DNA from: a virus
IMG/VR virus record: IMGVR_UViG_3300043395_003969
Span: 1-24,582 of that record
DNA length: 24,582 bases
Reading direction: 5' to 3' (one strand)
A model generated the notes under the pieces. It was not told the origin of the DNA, ran no database searches, and was given only the letters and a program-made list of their open reading frames with translations. Positions 8,778 through 16,228 of the stretch are shown one piece after another (position 1 is the first letter of the stretch; every line of letters begins with the position of its first letter). The position numbers and the translations under genes are program-made.

Positions 8778-9899
8778 TCAGGCGTAATTCTTCAGCTTGC
8801 CGAAGTGCTTGGGGCTGTATTGGGCGTTTCCGAAGAAGCCCGTGCCCCAGATGGTTGACCAGTTGGTGCGCGGGTCTTCGGTCGGACCCTTGGTCCAGAA
8901 CAAATCCGGCATCAAGCTGATCAGAGTCATCTTGTCCAAATTCAAGCAGTACCCAGTGTTGGCCGGGCAATCGAAATCCGGCTGGATGGCACAGCCGTCT
9001 TGGTTCAAGGTGTTACCCTTGAAGCCGAGATCGTTCGCCGCGCTGTGGGGAATCTCGATACGACGAATGACTTCGTTGTGGTTCTTGTAGCCCTGCATCA
9101 GGTTGCTGGCCAACAAGCAGATGTCCGGCATTCCTTCCTGGGAATTGGTGACGGTCAGGAAGGTGATCATCGCCCCGATGGCGCGCCAGCAGTTGTCTTC
9201 CCATTGAGTGCTGCCACCGGTGCCCCAATTGGTGGAACTCCAGTTGACCAGCTTTGGAGACAAGAAGTCGAACTCGGCGTTGCCTGAGCCATACGGCCAG
9301 TCCTTCGCCACCGTTGCGTTGGGGCTCGTCGTCAACACTGAGGTCCAGGTGCCACCCTGGTTCCCTAAGGCTGTGCTCAAGGCTCCCAAGCCGTAAGTGT
9401 CGCTCGGCTGTGCCACGATATCGCCCGCCGCACAGGCGCCGGCGCCCATGAAGGTTTCCAGGCCATGCACGGCGTTGCCGCGCCCGGCCTCTTCGCCATC
9501 TTTGAAGAGTTCACCGTTGAACGTGTTGGTGATCGACTTCATCAGCCGCGACTGTTTGGTCGCGAACAAATTGATGAGCGCCTCCATGCCGCTGTTCATC
9601 GCGCCTTGTTTCATCGAAATCGCGTCCGTCGCGTTGTAACCGCGCCAGTCGATGGAAAGCTGGCGGAACGCATCGTGATTGGCGAAGTCGATGGTGCCAC
9701 CGTCGCCGTAGGCTTCCACCGGCGGCTGCGAGAATTCCACCTGCCAGCGGCATTCGTCGCCGCTGCCGTTGTATTGAATGCGGCCCTTCTGACGCAGCAG
9801 CGCCAGCATCAAGCGGGAACGCAACGTGAGGTCGCTGGCGCCCTTCATGTACTTAGGCATCGTGGAATTGATAATGCCTACAAATTCGGACGAAGGCAT
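8778..9899 (-). CDS. Major capsid protein, HK97-fold type (373 aa)
   Basis: Forms the icosahedral shell. The length and layout fit an HK97-type capsid protein with little or no N-terminal scaffold extension: an N-terminal arm (1-40), a beta-hairpin E-loop-like region rich in Gly and aromatic residues (about 40-85, including YNGSGDECRWQVEFSQPP), a long spine-helix-like stretch (about 95-140) with MSGMEALINLFATKQ-like composition, and a beta-rich C-terminal half ending in NYA. AAGGAGC lies nine bases before ATG 9899. The scaffold-like gene precedes it and the decoration-like gene follows, a normal head-gene order. HK97 fold is inferred from size, composition and synteny. Confidence 0.85.
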   Translation of the reverse strand: MPSSEFVGIINSTMPKYMKGASDLTLRSRLMLALLRQKGRIQYNGSGDECRWQVEFSQPPVEAYGDGGTIDFANHDAFRQLSIDWRGYNATDAISMKQGAMNSGMEALINLFATKQSRLMKSITNTFNGELFKDGEEAGRGNAVHGLETFMGAGACAAGDIVAQPSDTYGLGALSTALGNQGGTWTSVLTTSPNATVAKDWPYGSGNAEFDFLSPKLVNWSSTNWGTGGSTQWEDNCWRAIGAMITFLTVTNSQEGMPDICLLASNLMQGYKNHNEVIRRIEIPHSAANDLGFKGNTLNQDGCAIQPDFDCPANTGYCLNLDKMTLISLMPDLFWTKGPTEDPRTNWSTIWGTGFFGNAQYSPKHFGKLKNYA

Positions 9900-9922
9900 G
9901 ACAAGGCTCCTTCCTTACAGAC

Positions 9923-11209
9923 TCACGCAGCGGCCGAGTGCCCCGCCTGCGCGCGAAAATCGTTGAGAAACATCTGGTCCAATTCCCCCTGACTGACGGC
10001 GATCGGGCCAGCGGGGGATTGGACAACATTCGCACCAGCACTGGGAACATGGGTGGCATTGGCCAAAGCGGCATTCAGAAAGCTTTGCTGCCGCTGTTGA
10101 TTGATTTGTTGAGGAACGACCTGCTGGGGAGGCACGAATGGCTGTGCCTGTTGGACTGCCGGCGCCGGTTGTTGCCCCGGCTGAGCCGCACGTATCACCG
10201 CGAGTTCGGTGAGGTCGCGACACAAATTCAAAAGATCTCCGGTTGTCCCGGTCCACGACTGCTGTCGCTGCTTGAATTGCTGCGTGAAATACTCGCCGGC
10301 CGGACTCAACATCTGCCCGCCGTTCGCATTCGCCTGGTAGAGCCAGGTCTGGTTCGCCTGATCGAATTGGTTGATGCCGTTGATGTCCGCGGCCTGAGAC
10401 TGCACGGTCGCGAGCTGTTCCTTGACGCGCTGGTCAATCAAACGCTGGATCGGCTCCTGCATGGCCCCGAAGAATTTTTGATAGGGGTTCGACGCCATGA
10501 CCTCTTGCCACTGCTGGCGTTGGTGATTCACGGCCGCGTTGAGCCCGTGCAAAATCGGCGCGACCATGATTTCCATGCCCGGCCGAGGCTCCATCAGGCC
10601 GGTCTCGTCGTTGCGAATGACCATTCCTTGGTTGATCGCGAACTGCATCTCAGGGGTGAGCTGTGGCGCATTCCACAACTTCGCGAAATGGTTTTCTGGA
10701 GTCCATTCGACCTGCGGTTGCGGCTGGCCGGGCTGTTGCTGACCGGCTGGTTGTTGCGCTTGGTTGCGAAAGAAGTCCTGCATCTGGTCGGCAAACGGCA
10801 GGAGCGATTGGCCGAATTGAGCGATGGGTGCCAGTTGCTGGTATCGCTGCATCAACGCTGCCGCAACGTCGGCGTCTGTCGCCGTCGCAGGCAACTCGAT
10901 CCCCAATTGGTGAGCCTGTTGGGCCAGGCTGGGCTGAGATGGCGCGACGGCCGGTGGCGCGGTGGAAATGCCTGCGGGAGGTGGCGAACCTTCGGCCAGT
11001 GTGAAAGAAGCCTGTCCCCCCGCAGGTGCGGTTGGTGCTGGTTGAGCTTGCGCGGCTGCCGCGAACATGCCGGCCAAAGATTCGGCAGTGGGTTGAGCCT
11101 GTGGCACAACAGGGGCAGCCGTGGCGGCCTGAGCCGGCGCCGCGCCGGCTGGCATACCGGCCGGCGTGAACGTTCCGTTTCCATTCGAGTTCGGGATTTG
11201 CGGGAACAT
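9923..11209 (-). CDS. Scaffolding-like protein, Gln/Pro/Ala-rich (428 aa)
   Basis: The frame is open to 11272, but ATG 11209 follows AAGGA by seven bases and gives the sensible start MFPQIPNSNG. The protein is low in complexity: residues 10-110 are Ala/Pro/Gln-rich and probably disordered, the middle (about 120-330) is helical and Gln-rich, another Pro/Gln tract follows, and the C-terminus ends in a short helical motif (SQGELDQMFLNDFRAQAG). Capsid-proximal position, helical and disordered composition and a compact C-terminal helix are typical of phage scaffolding proteins, whose C-termini bind the capsid. No Ser/His/Asp protease motif is seen. It is the first gene of the late minus-strand string. 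Confidence 0.75.
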   Translation of the reverse strand: MFPQIPNSNGNGTFTPAGMPAGAAPAQAATAAPVVPQAQPTAESLAGMFAAAAQAQPAPTAPAGGQASFTLAEGSPPPAGISTAPPAVAPSQPSLAQQAHQLGIELPATATDADVAAALMQRYQQLAPIAQFGQSLLPFADQMQDFFRNQAQQPAGQQQPGQPQPQVEWTPENHFAKLWNAPQLTPEMQFAINQGMVIRNDETGLMEPRPGMEIMVAPILHGLNAAVNHQRQQWQEVMASNPYQKFFGAMQEPIQRLIDQRVKEQLATVQSQAADINGINQFDQANQTWLYQANANGGQMLSPAGEYFTQQFKQRQQSWTGTTGDLLNLCRDLTELAVIRAAQPGQQPAPAVQQAQPFVPPQQVVPQQINQQRQQSFLNAALANATHVPSAGANVVQSPAGPIAVSQGELDQMFLNDFRAQAGHSAAA

Positions 11210-11337
11210 GGCGGATTCCTTGAGGGAGGGGATTGGGAGAAACCGGAGGGGATATCTCCCAATTTCCACCAAACCTCAGGGAATCTTTCTGAATCATCGT
11301 TGCGAAACGACGCCAAGAGTCTTAGGTTGATCGCGAC
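11210..11337. promoter_or_regulatory. Divergent control region between late and accessory operons
   Basis: The only divergent gap in the left half; it must hold start signals for both strands or leader RNA for the minus operon. ATTGGGAGA (11232-11240) and TCTCCCAAT (11255-11263) form a perfect nine-bp inverted repeat just upstream of the scaffold gene RBS. A second near-palindrome (TCGTTGCGAAACGA, about 11297-11310) lies towards the plus-strand gene. On the plus strand TTGCGA and TAGGTT are 17 bases apart, a weak promoter match. No confident sigma-70 promoter is visible. Confidence 0.45.
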
Positions 11338-11577
11338 ATGACACAAGCCACGATCAACTTTGGCGTTTACCCACTCGGCATCATGCCGATCGACGTGTTC
11401 GCCAAACATGCGCGGGTCGCCCCGCAAACGATCCGGCGGTGGAATCGGGAAGGCCGGATCAATCCCTTCACCAGCGAACGGATTCGTTGCAGTCTCACCG
11501 CTTTGCCAAGCGGCGGCTGGGGAATCACCGAGCGGCAGTACGATGAATTCATCAAGGCGCTCAACGAACGGCTGTGA
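11338..11577 (+). CDS. Small helix-turn-helix DNA-binding protein (79 aa)
   Basis: Residues 17-45 (MPIDVFAKHARVAPQTIRR followed by WNREGRINP) match the winged helix-turn-helix of MerR/excisionase-like small DNA-binding proteins: a helix, a turn, then the TIRRWxxEGRI recognition segment. The C-terminal part ends in a helix (ITERQYDEFIKALNERL). As the first gene of the plus-strand operon next to the divergent region, it is a candidate local regulator or Xis-like protein (inference). ATG 11338 has only a weak AGG upstream; an internal ATG at 11383 would retain the HTH. Its stop overlaps the next start. Confidence 0.75.
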   Translation: MTQATINFGVYPLGIMPIDVFAKHARVAPQTIRRWNREGRINPFTSERIRCSLTALPSGGWGITERQYDEFIKALNERL

Positions 11578-11810
11578 GACTCTCGCTTAAAAAGATCATG
11601 CTCATGCTCACGCTCTCTAACTTGGTGGATCGGATTGCCACGATCACGCAACAGCGGTTTGAGTTGGCCGAACTCGTCGAGAAGCTTTTGGACCTGATTG
11701 AGGGCAATGACTCCGCTGAAGCTGCAGCCCTCCGCGACGCCGCTCGGAAGTTATTTGCTGACCATTCAGCCGACCGACGAGGCGGCCGGGAAGGGGCCTG
11801 TGATGGGTGA
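11574..11810 (+). CDS. Small helical hypothetical protein (78 aa)
   Basis: Begins with a GTG overlapping the preceding stop (GTGA); internal ATGs at 11598 and 11604 are alternatives giving 68-70 residues. The protein is mostly helical and acidic in the middle (RFELAELVEKLLDLIEGNDSAEAAALRDAARKLF, quoted in parts by eye), ending in a basic Arg/Gly tail that overlaps the next gene by eight bases. I do not recognise it; composition suggests a small dimerising helical protein. Confidence 0.55.
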   Translation: MRLSLKKIMLMLTLSNLVDRIATITQQRFELAELVEKLLDLIEGNDSAEAAALRDAARKLFADHSADRRGGREGACDG

Positions 11811-12609
11811 CGTCACCAAAATTCAATGGGCACACCATACCTGGAATCCTTGGCGCGGTTGCACGCACGCGATTTTAGCGGACGGCACGGAGCATCCAGG
11901 GTGTGCTCGCTGCTACGCCGAGGCGATGTCGAAACGCAACTCGACCGTACTCGGCGAATGGGGGCCAGGAGCTCACCGCGCTGTCGCTTCCGAGAGTTAC
12001 TGGAAGACTCCGCTTCGATGGAATCAGAAAGCGAGCGCGGCCAGAGAACGCCGGCGTGTGTTCTGCGCGAGCCTCGCCGACATCTTCGAGGATCGGGCCG
12101 ACCTAATTCCTTCGCGGGTGCGAGTGTTTCGCACGATCGACCAATGTCCTTGGCTGGATTTCTTACTGTTGACGAAAAGGCCGCAAAACATTCGGCGCCT
12201 GTGGCCTGGGTTGCTCGGTCGTAGCAACGTGTGGTTGGGAACCTCGGTCAGCGATCAGCAGACGGCCGAGGAACTCTTGCCGCAACTGATTACCTGCCGC
12301 GATCTCGCACCAGTGCTGTTCGCGTCCGCGGAGCCTTTGCTGGGACCGATCGACTTTCGCTTCAGCGTCTTTGGCGTGTCTGCGATCGAGACGCTAGAGT
12401 GGATCATCTTTGGAGGGGAGAGCGGCCCGCACGCCCGACCGTGTAACGTCAATTGGATTCGCGACGGGCTTGAGCAGTGCGAGCAAGTCCCCGTCCCAGC
12501 CTTCGTCAAGCAACTTGGGTCGCAGGTTTGCCGATATTTCTTAGCTGATCCAAAAGGCGGTGATCCGTCAGAATGGCCGCACGATTTACGAGTTCGACAA
12601 TTCCCATGA
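11803..12609 (+). CDS. Phage Gp37/Gp68 family protein (DUF5131), 268 aa
   Basis: The N-terminus carries the family signature: KIQWAHHTWNPWRGC, then a Cys pair CARCYAEAMSKR. The Cys pattern is C20-X13-C34-X2-C37, which from general knowledge of the family resembles a radical-SAM-like three-Cys cluster; most members I recall have a shorter first spacing, so the DGTEHP insertion is unusual. Later motifs also fit: VFCASLADIFED, LLLTKRP, VWLGTSVSDQ, SAEPLLGPI and IIFGGESGPHARP. The frame is open back to 11698, but ATG 11803 follows AAGGGG by six bases and starts exactly at the family N-terminus. Biochemical function is unknown; it is common in phage and mobile DNA. Confidence 0.9.
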   Translation: MGDVTKIQWAHHTWNPWRGCTHAILADGTEHPGCARCYAEAMSKRNSTVLGEWGPGAHRAVASESYWKTPLRWNQKASAARERRRVFCASLADIFEDRADLIPSRVRVFRTIDQCPWLDFLLLTKRPQNIRRLWPGLLGRSNVWLGTSVSDQQTAEELLPQLITCRDLAPVLFASAEPLLGPIDFRFSVFGVSAIETLEWIIFGGESGPHARPCNVNWIRDGLEQCEQVPVPAFVKQLGSQVCRYFLADPKGGDPSEWPHDLRVRQFP

Positions 12610-12800
12610 AACCACGACGTTTCGAGCTACAGCGACGAAAGCATGACGGAACTTGGCAGCTCATCAGCGGCCACAACACCGCGCTGATGGCCGCTGCGAA
12701 AGCCGACCGTGTCGCCGCGGATTCAATTGACCTCAACCGGTTCTACGTCCTCGACCGATTGACACAACAACGAGTTCGAGCACAGGACGTCAAACCCTGA
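12606..12800 (+). CDS. Small basic hypothetical protein (64 aa)
   Basis: ATG 12606 overlaps the stop of the Gp37/Gp68-family gene (ATGA), implying translational coupling; no independent RBS is visible, and an earlier in-frame ATG at 12573 is less likely. The protein is basic (MKPRRFELQRRKHDGTW at the start) with a compact alpha/beta pattern and ends with VRAQDVKP. It resembles small phage proteins with an RxxxLQRR...G.W opening, but I know no function. Confidence 0.6.
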   Translation: MKPRRFELQRRKHDGTWQLISGHNTALMAAAKADRVAADSIDLNRFYVLDRLTQQRVRAQDVKP

Positions 12801-12824
12801 GATAAAGAAAGGGGGCATGACGAA

Positions 12825-13043
<219 letters not shown>

Positions 13044-13052
13044 GGAAACCGT

Positions 13053-13352
13053 ATGACTCCCCAAGAACTGAAAGCCGCCGCCGCTGTCATGCTGGAGGCA
13101 GCAAACAATCCTTCTGCCACTGTGGAATATCGCACAAGGTCCTCCGCAGAACGCGGAGAACCGTGGCATTTCGCGTTGAATCCGGTCTGGGATTGGGGCG
13201 GCTACGTCTACCGCATTCGCAAGCAGAAATCGCTTGGTCAGATTGCCTACGAAGCGAATGGCGGGCCGCCAAATTGGGATCAACTCGGCGATGAATGGCA
13301 GAGACGATGGCAATCGGTCGCTGATGCTGTCCTCGCTGAACACCAGGGGTGA
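13053..13352 (+). CDS. Conserved-looking phage hypothetical protein (99 aa)
   Basis: AGGG lies seven bases before ATG 13053. The centre reads EPWHFALNPVWDWGGYVYRI, the Trp/Tyr-rich pattern of a small beta-rich phage domain often placed at the end of larger phage proteins; the rest is helical (MTPQELKAAAAVMLEAA at the start, WQRRWQSVADAVLAEH at the end). It ends three bases before the methyltransferase start. Function is unknown; a DNA- or substrate-contact role for the neighbouring methyltransferase is possible but not shown. Confidence 0.7.
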   Translation: MTPQELKAAAAVMLEAANNPSATVEYRTRSSAERGEPWHFALNPVWDWGGYVYRIRKQKSLGQIAYEANGGPPNWDQLGDEWQRRWQSVADAVLAEHQG

Positions 13353-13355
13353 ACC

Positions 13356-14300
13356 GTGATCCTTCAAGCCGACGCCATAAATCTTCCGTTGCCCGACAAA
13401 TCCGTCAATCTCGTCCTTGGCAGCCCGCCGTACCTCGACGCCCGCTTCTACGGCGACAGCCAGACGCACGCCCGAAAACTGCATGACTGGGTTGACTGGA
13501 TGCTCACCGTCACCCGCGAAGCCGTGCGCGTCAGCCGCGGACTCGTCATCTGGGTTTGCGCGGGAGTCACCAGGGACTGGCAATACCAGCCCGGCCCGGA
13601 AGGATTGCTCTACGAATGGGTGAAGCAGGGGGGAGTCGCATGGCGGCCAGCCTACTGGCGCCGCGTCGGAATCCCCGGATCAGGTGGCAAGGACTGGCTC
13701 CGGGCGGACGTCGAATACTGCCTCGCCTTCACTGCCGACAGGGGACGCATTCCCTGGAGCGACAACACCGCCAACGGGCACCCCCCGAAATACGCACCGG
13801 GCGGCGAAATGTCCTACCGGCTGGCTGACGGCGAACGCCGTAATGGGTACGGATTCACTAGCGGGACCGGACGGGGACGCAGGCAGGATGGAACCCCAAA
13901 GAAGTGCCCGAAATGGGGGCAGAACGGTCAGATGCCAGAGACCAGCCAAGACGATGTGCAGCGCGAGAAGCCCTACGTCGAACCTGTCCTGGCCAACCCA
14001 GGGAACCTCATCCGAATCAAAACCGGTGGCGGCGCCCTCGGACACAAACTCGCCCACATGAATGAAGCCCCATACCCCCTCGATTTGGCCAAGTGGTTCA
14101 TCCGCGGCTGGTGCCCACCAGACGGAACAGTCCTCGATCCGTTCGCAGGAAGCGGAACCACCGCCCACGCCGCCATCCAGCTCGGCAGAAACCACCTCTC
14201 CTGCGATCTGCGGATGTCACAATGTCTTTTGACCAAACAACGCCTCGCCCAAGGCGTCCAACGCGAATGGCACTTTACAGCAGACGGTTCAGACGGTTGA
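13356..14300 (+). CDS. DNA methyltransferase, beta-type order, N4-cytosine or N6-adenine (314 aa)
   Basis: An orphan S-adenosylmethionine-dependent DNA methyltransferase. The catalytic motif IV SPPY is near the N-terminus (23-26, in VLGSPPYLDARF) and the SAM-binding motif I DPFAGSG is near the C-terminus (261-267), the beta-class order. HMNEAPYPLDLAKWFIRGW before motif I matches the usual segment of these enzymes. SPPY is most frequent in N4-cytosine enzymes, though some N6-adenine enzymes share it. A GTG start at 13356 is supported by AGGGG six bases upstream. No restriction endonuclease is adjacent, so self-protection against host restriction or regulation of packaging or expression is likely. 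The target-recognition region (about 70-220) contains a Gly/Arg/Lys-rich stretch. Confidence 0.9.
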   Translation: MILQADAINLPLPDKSVNLVLGSPPYLDARFYGDSQTHARKLHDWVDWMLTVTREAVRVSRGLVIWVCAGVTRDWQYQPGPEGLLYEWVKQGGVAWRPAYWRRVGIPGSGGKDWLRADVEYCLAFTADRGRIPWSDNTANGHPPKYAPGGEMSYRLADGERRNGYGFTSGTGRGRRQDGTPKKCPKWGQNGQMPETSQDDVQREKPYVEPVLANPGNLIRIKTGGGALGHKLAHMNEAPYPLDLAKWFIRGWCPPDGTVLDPFAGSGTTAHAAIQLGRNHLSCDLRMSQCLLTKQRLAQGVQREWHFTADGSDG

Positions 14301-14771
14301 CCTCATTGCGGATGTCGCCCGCCAAATTCCCCAGTTTGTACAGTGTTTCCCCGCGTTTCGTTCAGCAAGTTCACTACCTTTACACCTACCATCCAGCCCA
14401 GACTTGCCGGGACCAAATTGCGAGCCCCACGTGCAAAAATCACCGCTGGCGCACCGCTGGCGCACGGAACGCCGTCTAGCTAGAGAGAACAGAGACGACT
14501 CACGGAAGTCAAACTCGCGACGGCATCAGTAGTTACGTACTTTCGGAGATTAAACGCTGGATGAACGCGCGATGAACGATCAGCAGCTACTTGACCATCG
14601 CCCGATTTTTTGGCAAAAATTCCCGACGGGGTATGTGACATAATCAGGGAGGACCAAAAGGGGGCCTACCGGGGGGGGTCTCACGCGAGGAACTGCGCAC
14701 GATCGCAGCGATTCTGCCGATTATTCACGCTCTCTTGAACATAACGCACATTATCGGACGATGTTACGTCG
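14301..14771. other. 471-base gap without a convincing gene
   Basis: No frame here has a credible RBS and protein-like sequence. It contains two tandem copies of an 11-mer (CACCGCTGGCG, 14441-14462, plus CAC), a TCTAGCTAGA palindrome near 14475, a run of eight G near 14671, and a short hairpin CTGCG/CGCAG near 14694-14709. It probably holds the promoter for the following gene, but I cannot place one with confidence. Confidence 0.4.
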
Positions 14772-15464
14772 ATGACGAAGCCACGACGCCCGCGCGCGGC
14801 CAAACAACCTGACACTCCACCGGGCAAAATGGCGCAGCAAATTGGCGACCCAATGCATCGTCGCCGGCGTCGTTGCAACCACTGCGGGATCGAGCTCACG
14901 GAGGAGAACAAGCCGACCACGGCTCTCCGTTGTCGTCGTTGTGTTGGTTTGTTTCGTCGCAAAGAGAAGTGGCGTCATAAGTTACTTCGTGGTCGGCATA
15001 TTTTGCGGGAGCTTGCTGAGGCTGAGAATCTGGAGATTTTGCGTCATCGTCTGGACGTACTCAGCTCAGATTACCCCGTATCGTATCTCTCTGAGCTGGT
15101 CCATGAGGTGCTCCGACGCTGCGCGTCGTCGCGTCCCGGTATGTTGGCTGTTGTGCTGACGATGCTACTGAAGTGTCGTGTGTTGTCGGAGTCTCTACCT
15201 CCTCCGTCTGAGGTGTGGCTTGAGGCGACTGGCGACAAGCGGGCTGGACCTGTCGGGAAGCTAGATCGGGCGATGGCTGATTGGGTTCTGCGTCATCCTG
15301 GGTTGTGTGTGGACCTGCTGCGCGAGTTGGGGTACGCGGTGACTCCCCCTGCCCGCGTGCTTCGGACTGACCCTGATGTGCGGGCGTGGCACACTCGGAG
15401 GCAGCGTGATCGGAAGCCGGCCCTCTTGGCTTGGGAGCGGTACGAGCTGGGCGGGGAAGCGTAA
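14772..15464 (+). CDS. Zinc-ribbon hypothetical protein (230 aa)
   Basis: A very basic N-terminus (TKPRRPRAAKQPDTPPGK) leads into a four-Cys zinc ribbon, CNHC at residues 35-38 and CRRC at 54-57 with 15 residues between, followed by a Lys/Arg-rich helix (GLFRRKEKWRHKLLRGRH). The remaining ~150 residues are helical with no motif I recognise. The layout suggests a nucleic-acid-binding protein. ATG 14772 has no good RBS; ATGs at 14829 and 14853 also lack one. Codon choice (many CGT, GTT and TCT) looks different from the GC3-rich neighbours, which could mean a separate origin (by eye, not computed). Confidence 0.7.
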   Translation: MTKPRRPRAAKQPDTPPGKMAQQIGDPMHRRRRRCNHCGIELTEENKPTTALRCRRCVGLFRRKEKWRHKLLRGRHILRELAEAENLEILRHRLDVLSSDYPVSYLSELVHEVLRRCASSRPGMLAVVLTMLLKCRVLSESLPPPSEVWLEATGDKRAGPVGKLDRAMADWVLRHPGLCVDLLRELGYAVTPPARVLRTDPDVRAWHTRRQRDRKPALLAWERYELGGEA

Positions 15465-15652
15465 TCTGCCGGTTGAGCGGCAGGCGTTCCCGGCAAGCCC
15501 GGCAAAGTCGTTGCAATCGTCAAATTGAGCGGCGATTTATTCCGGTCCGGGAATTTGATCGGAATTTTTCAAGTTTTGGTCGGCAGTCGGCCGAAAATCA
15601 TTGCATCGCCGGAAAATTCGCAAGCCGCCCCAAAGTGGGTGGCAGAGTGGCA

Positions 15653-15665
15653 GAGAAACCTACCA
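15653..15665 (+). repeat. GAGARACCTACCA motif, copy 1
   Basis: GAGAAACCTACCA. Other copies are at 16169-16181, 17352-17364 and, inverted, at 17416-17428. All lie between genes of the plus-strand block 14772-18897; a shorter relative (GGAGCCTACCAT) forms the translation-start context of two genes. Confidence 0.6.
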
Positions 15666-15807
15666 AACGGCGAAGCAAGACAAAGACACCGCAGCGGGGA
15701 TGGTCCCTTAACATTTGCTGGTGGCTTACAAGGCTGAGCATGTGGTTGCGGTTGAGGAGTTTATTGCTGCTGCGGCTGCACGGAACGTGAAGGCCAAGGC
15801 GGCTTAA

Positions 15808-15867
15808 TGGTGACGGCTGGCGGGTCAGTCCCGCCAGTAAACCACGGGTCCCGTCCGAAGTCGGGGC
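15808..15867 (+). repeat. Two-hairpin intergenic element, copy 1
   Basis: A 60-base element repeated at 18912-18972. Hairpin 1 is a perfect eight-bp stem CTGGCGGG/CCCGCCAG (15817-15824 with 15830-15837) with loop TCAGT. A conserved TAAACCAC-GGT linker follows, then hairpin 2, CCCGTC CGAA GTCGGG, with one U-U mismatch. Copies agree in stems and linker, while the first loop differs in sequence and length. It lies just before the RBS of the 15899 gene, so a leader RNA or protein-binding element is likely (inference). Confidence 0.65.
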
Positions 15868-15898
15868 CGCTCAGAACTCAGAAATGGAGCCTACCATC

Positions 15899-16111
15899 AT
15901 GGATCCGAATACGTGTTTGGCGCGATTCGATGCGGGAATGATGTGCCGCGATCGCGAAGAGATTGCAGAGAGTGCTGACGATATGGTCGGCTGGTTGTCC
16001 CAAGGGGGATTTTTGCCTTCGTTTGCCATCGGGGACTTCCGAGCTGAATTGAGCCGCAAAGCGCTGACGGCGTATTTCCGCGATTGTCGGCACATTGCCG
16101 AGATGCTGTGA
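15899..16111 (+). CDS. Small hypothetical protein (70 aa)
   Basis: ATG 15899 follows GGAG by nine bases; an ATG at 15884 is in frame, but it contains that RBS and is unlikely. The protein has a single Cys-poor helical domain with MMCRDREEIAESADDMV and ends TAYFRDCRHIAEML. The start context GGAGCCTACCAT is shared with the DUF932 gene at 17539. I recognise no family; it is the first gene of the ATPase cluster. Confidence 0.65.
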   Translation: MDPNTCLARFDAGMMCRDREEIAESADDMVGWLSQGGFLPSFAIGDFRAELSRKALTAYFRDCRHIAEML

Positions 16112-16122
16112 GTGTTCCATTT

Positions 16123-16147
16123 CCGCCCTTGGCGTTGTCGAGGGCGG
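16123..16147 (+). promoter_or_regulatory. Intergenic hairpin before the AAA+ gene
   Basis: CCGCCCT (16123-16129) pairs with AGGGCGG (16141-16147) around an 11-base loop, immediately after the 15899 gene. No T-tract follows. It is followed by copy 2 of GAGARACCTACCA (16169-16181) and by TGCCGCCAGAG (16191-16201), an 11-mer also seen at 17344 and 20330. Confidence 0.4.
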
Positions 16148-16168
16148 GCGTGTCAACATTCGTTGGCA

Positions 16169-16181
16169 GAGAGACCTACCA
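16169..16181 (+). repeat. GAGARACCTACCA motif, copy 2
   Basis: GAGAGACCTACCA, inside the longer match GGCAGAGAGACCTACCA (16165-16181) that differs from copy 3 by one base. It lies 47 bases upstream of the AAA+ gene. Confidence 0.6.
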
Positions 16182-16228
16182 CCAAAACCGTGCCGCCAGA
16201 GCTTTGAACATGAAAGGACAGAATCATC

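Larger units (their letters stand above)
15465..15898. other. 434-base structured intergenic region
   Basis: No convincing gene. It begins with a CTGCCG/CGGCAG hairpin (15466-15483) directly after a stop codon, carries a copy of the GAGAAACCTACCA motif (15653-15665) and, at its end, the first copy of the two-hairpin element (15808-15867). A 28-codon frame starting GTG 15721 (protein ending RNVKAKAA, stop at 15805-15807) is protein-like but lacks an RBS, and a 70-codon TTG frame at 15525 is equally unsupported. Confidence 0.5.

Noticed and set aside
9938-11341. 467-codon plus-strand frame opposite the scaffold-like gene
   Set aside because: It is the shadow of a Gln/Pro/Ala-rich minus-strand gene; the Leu/Arg/His-rich product is typical of antisense reading and it lacks an RBS.
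14313-14480. 55-codon gene after the methyltransferase
   Set aside because: Poor RBS, unbiased composition and it crosses the tandem 11-mer; treated as non-coding.
15721-15807. 28-codon gene starting GTG 15721
   Set aside because: Protein-like (AYKAEHVVAVEEFIAAAAARN) but without RBS and too short to support without homologues.
14301-15898. tRNA gene in the gaps around the zinc-ribbon gene
   Set aside because: No T-loop GGTTCRA-type sequence with flanking cloverleaf stems on either strand.
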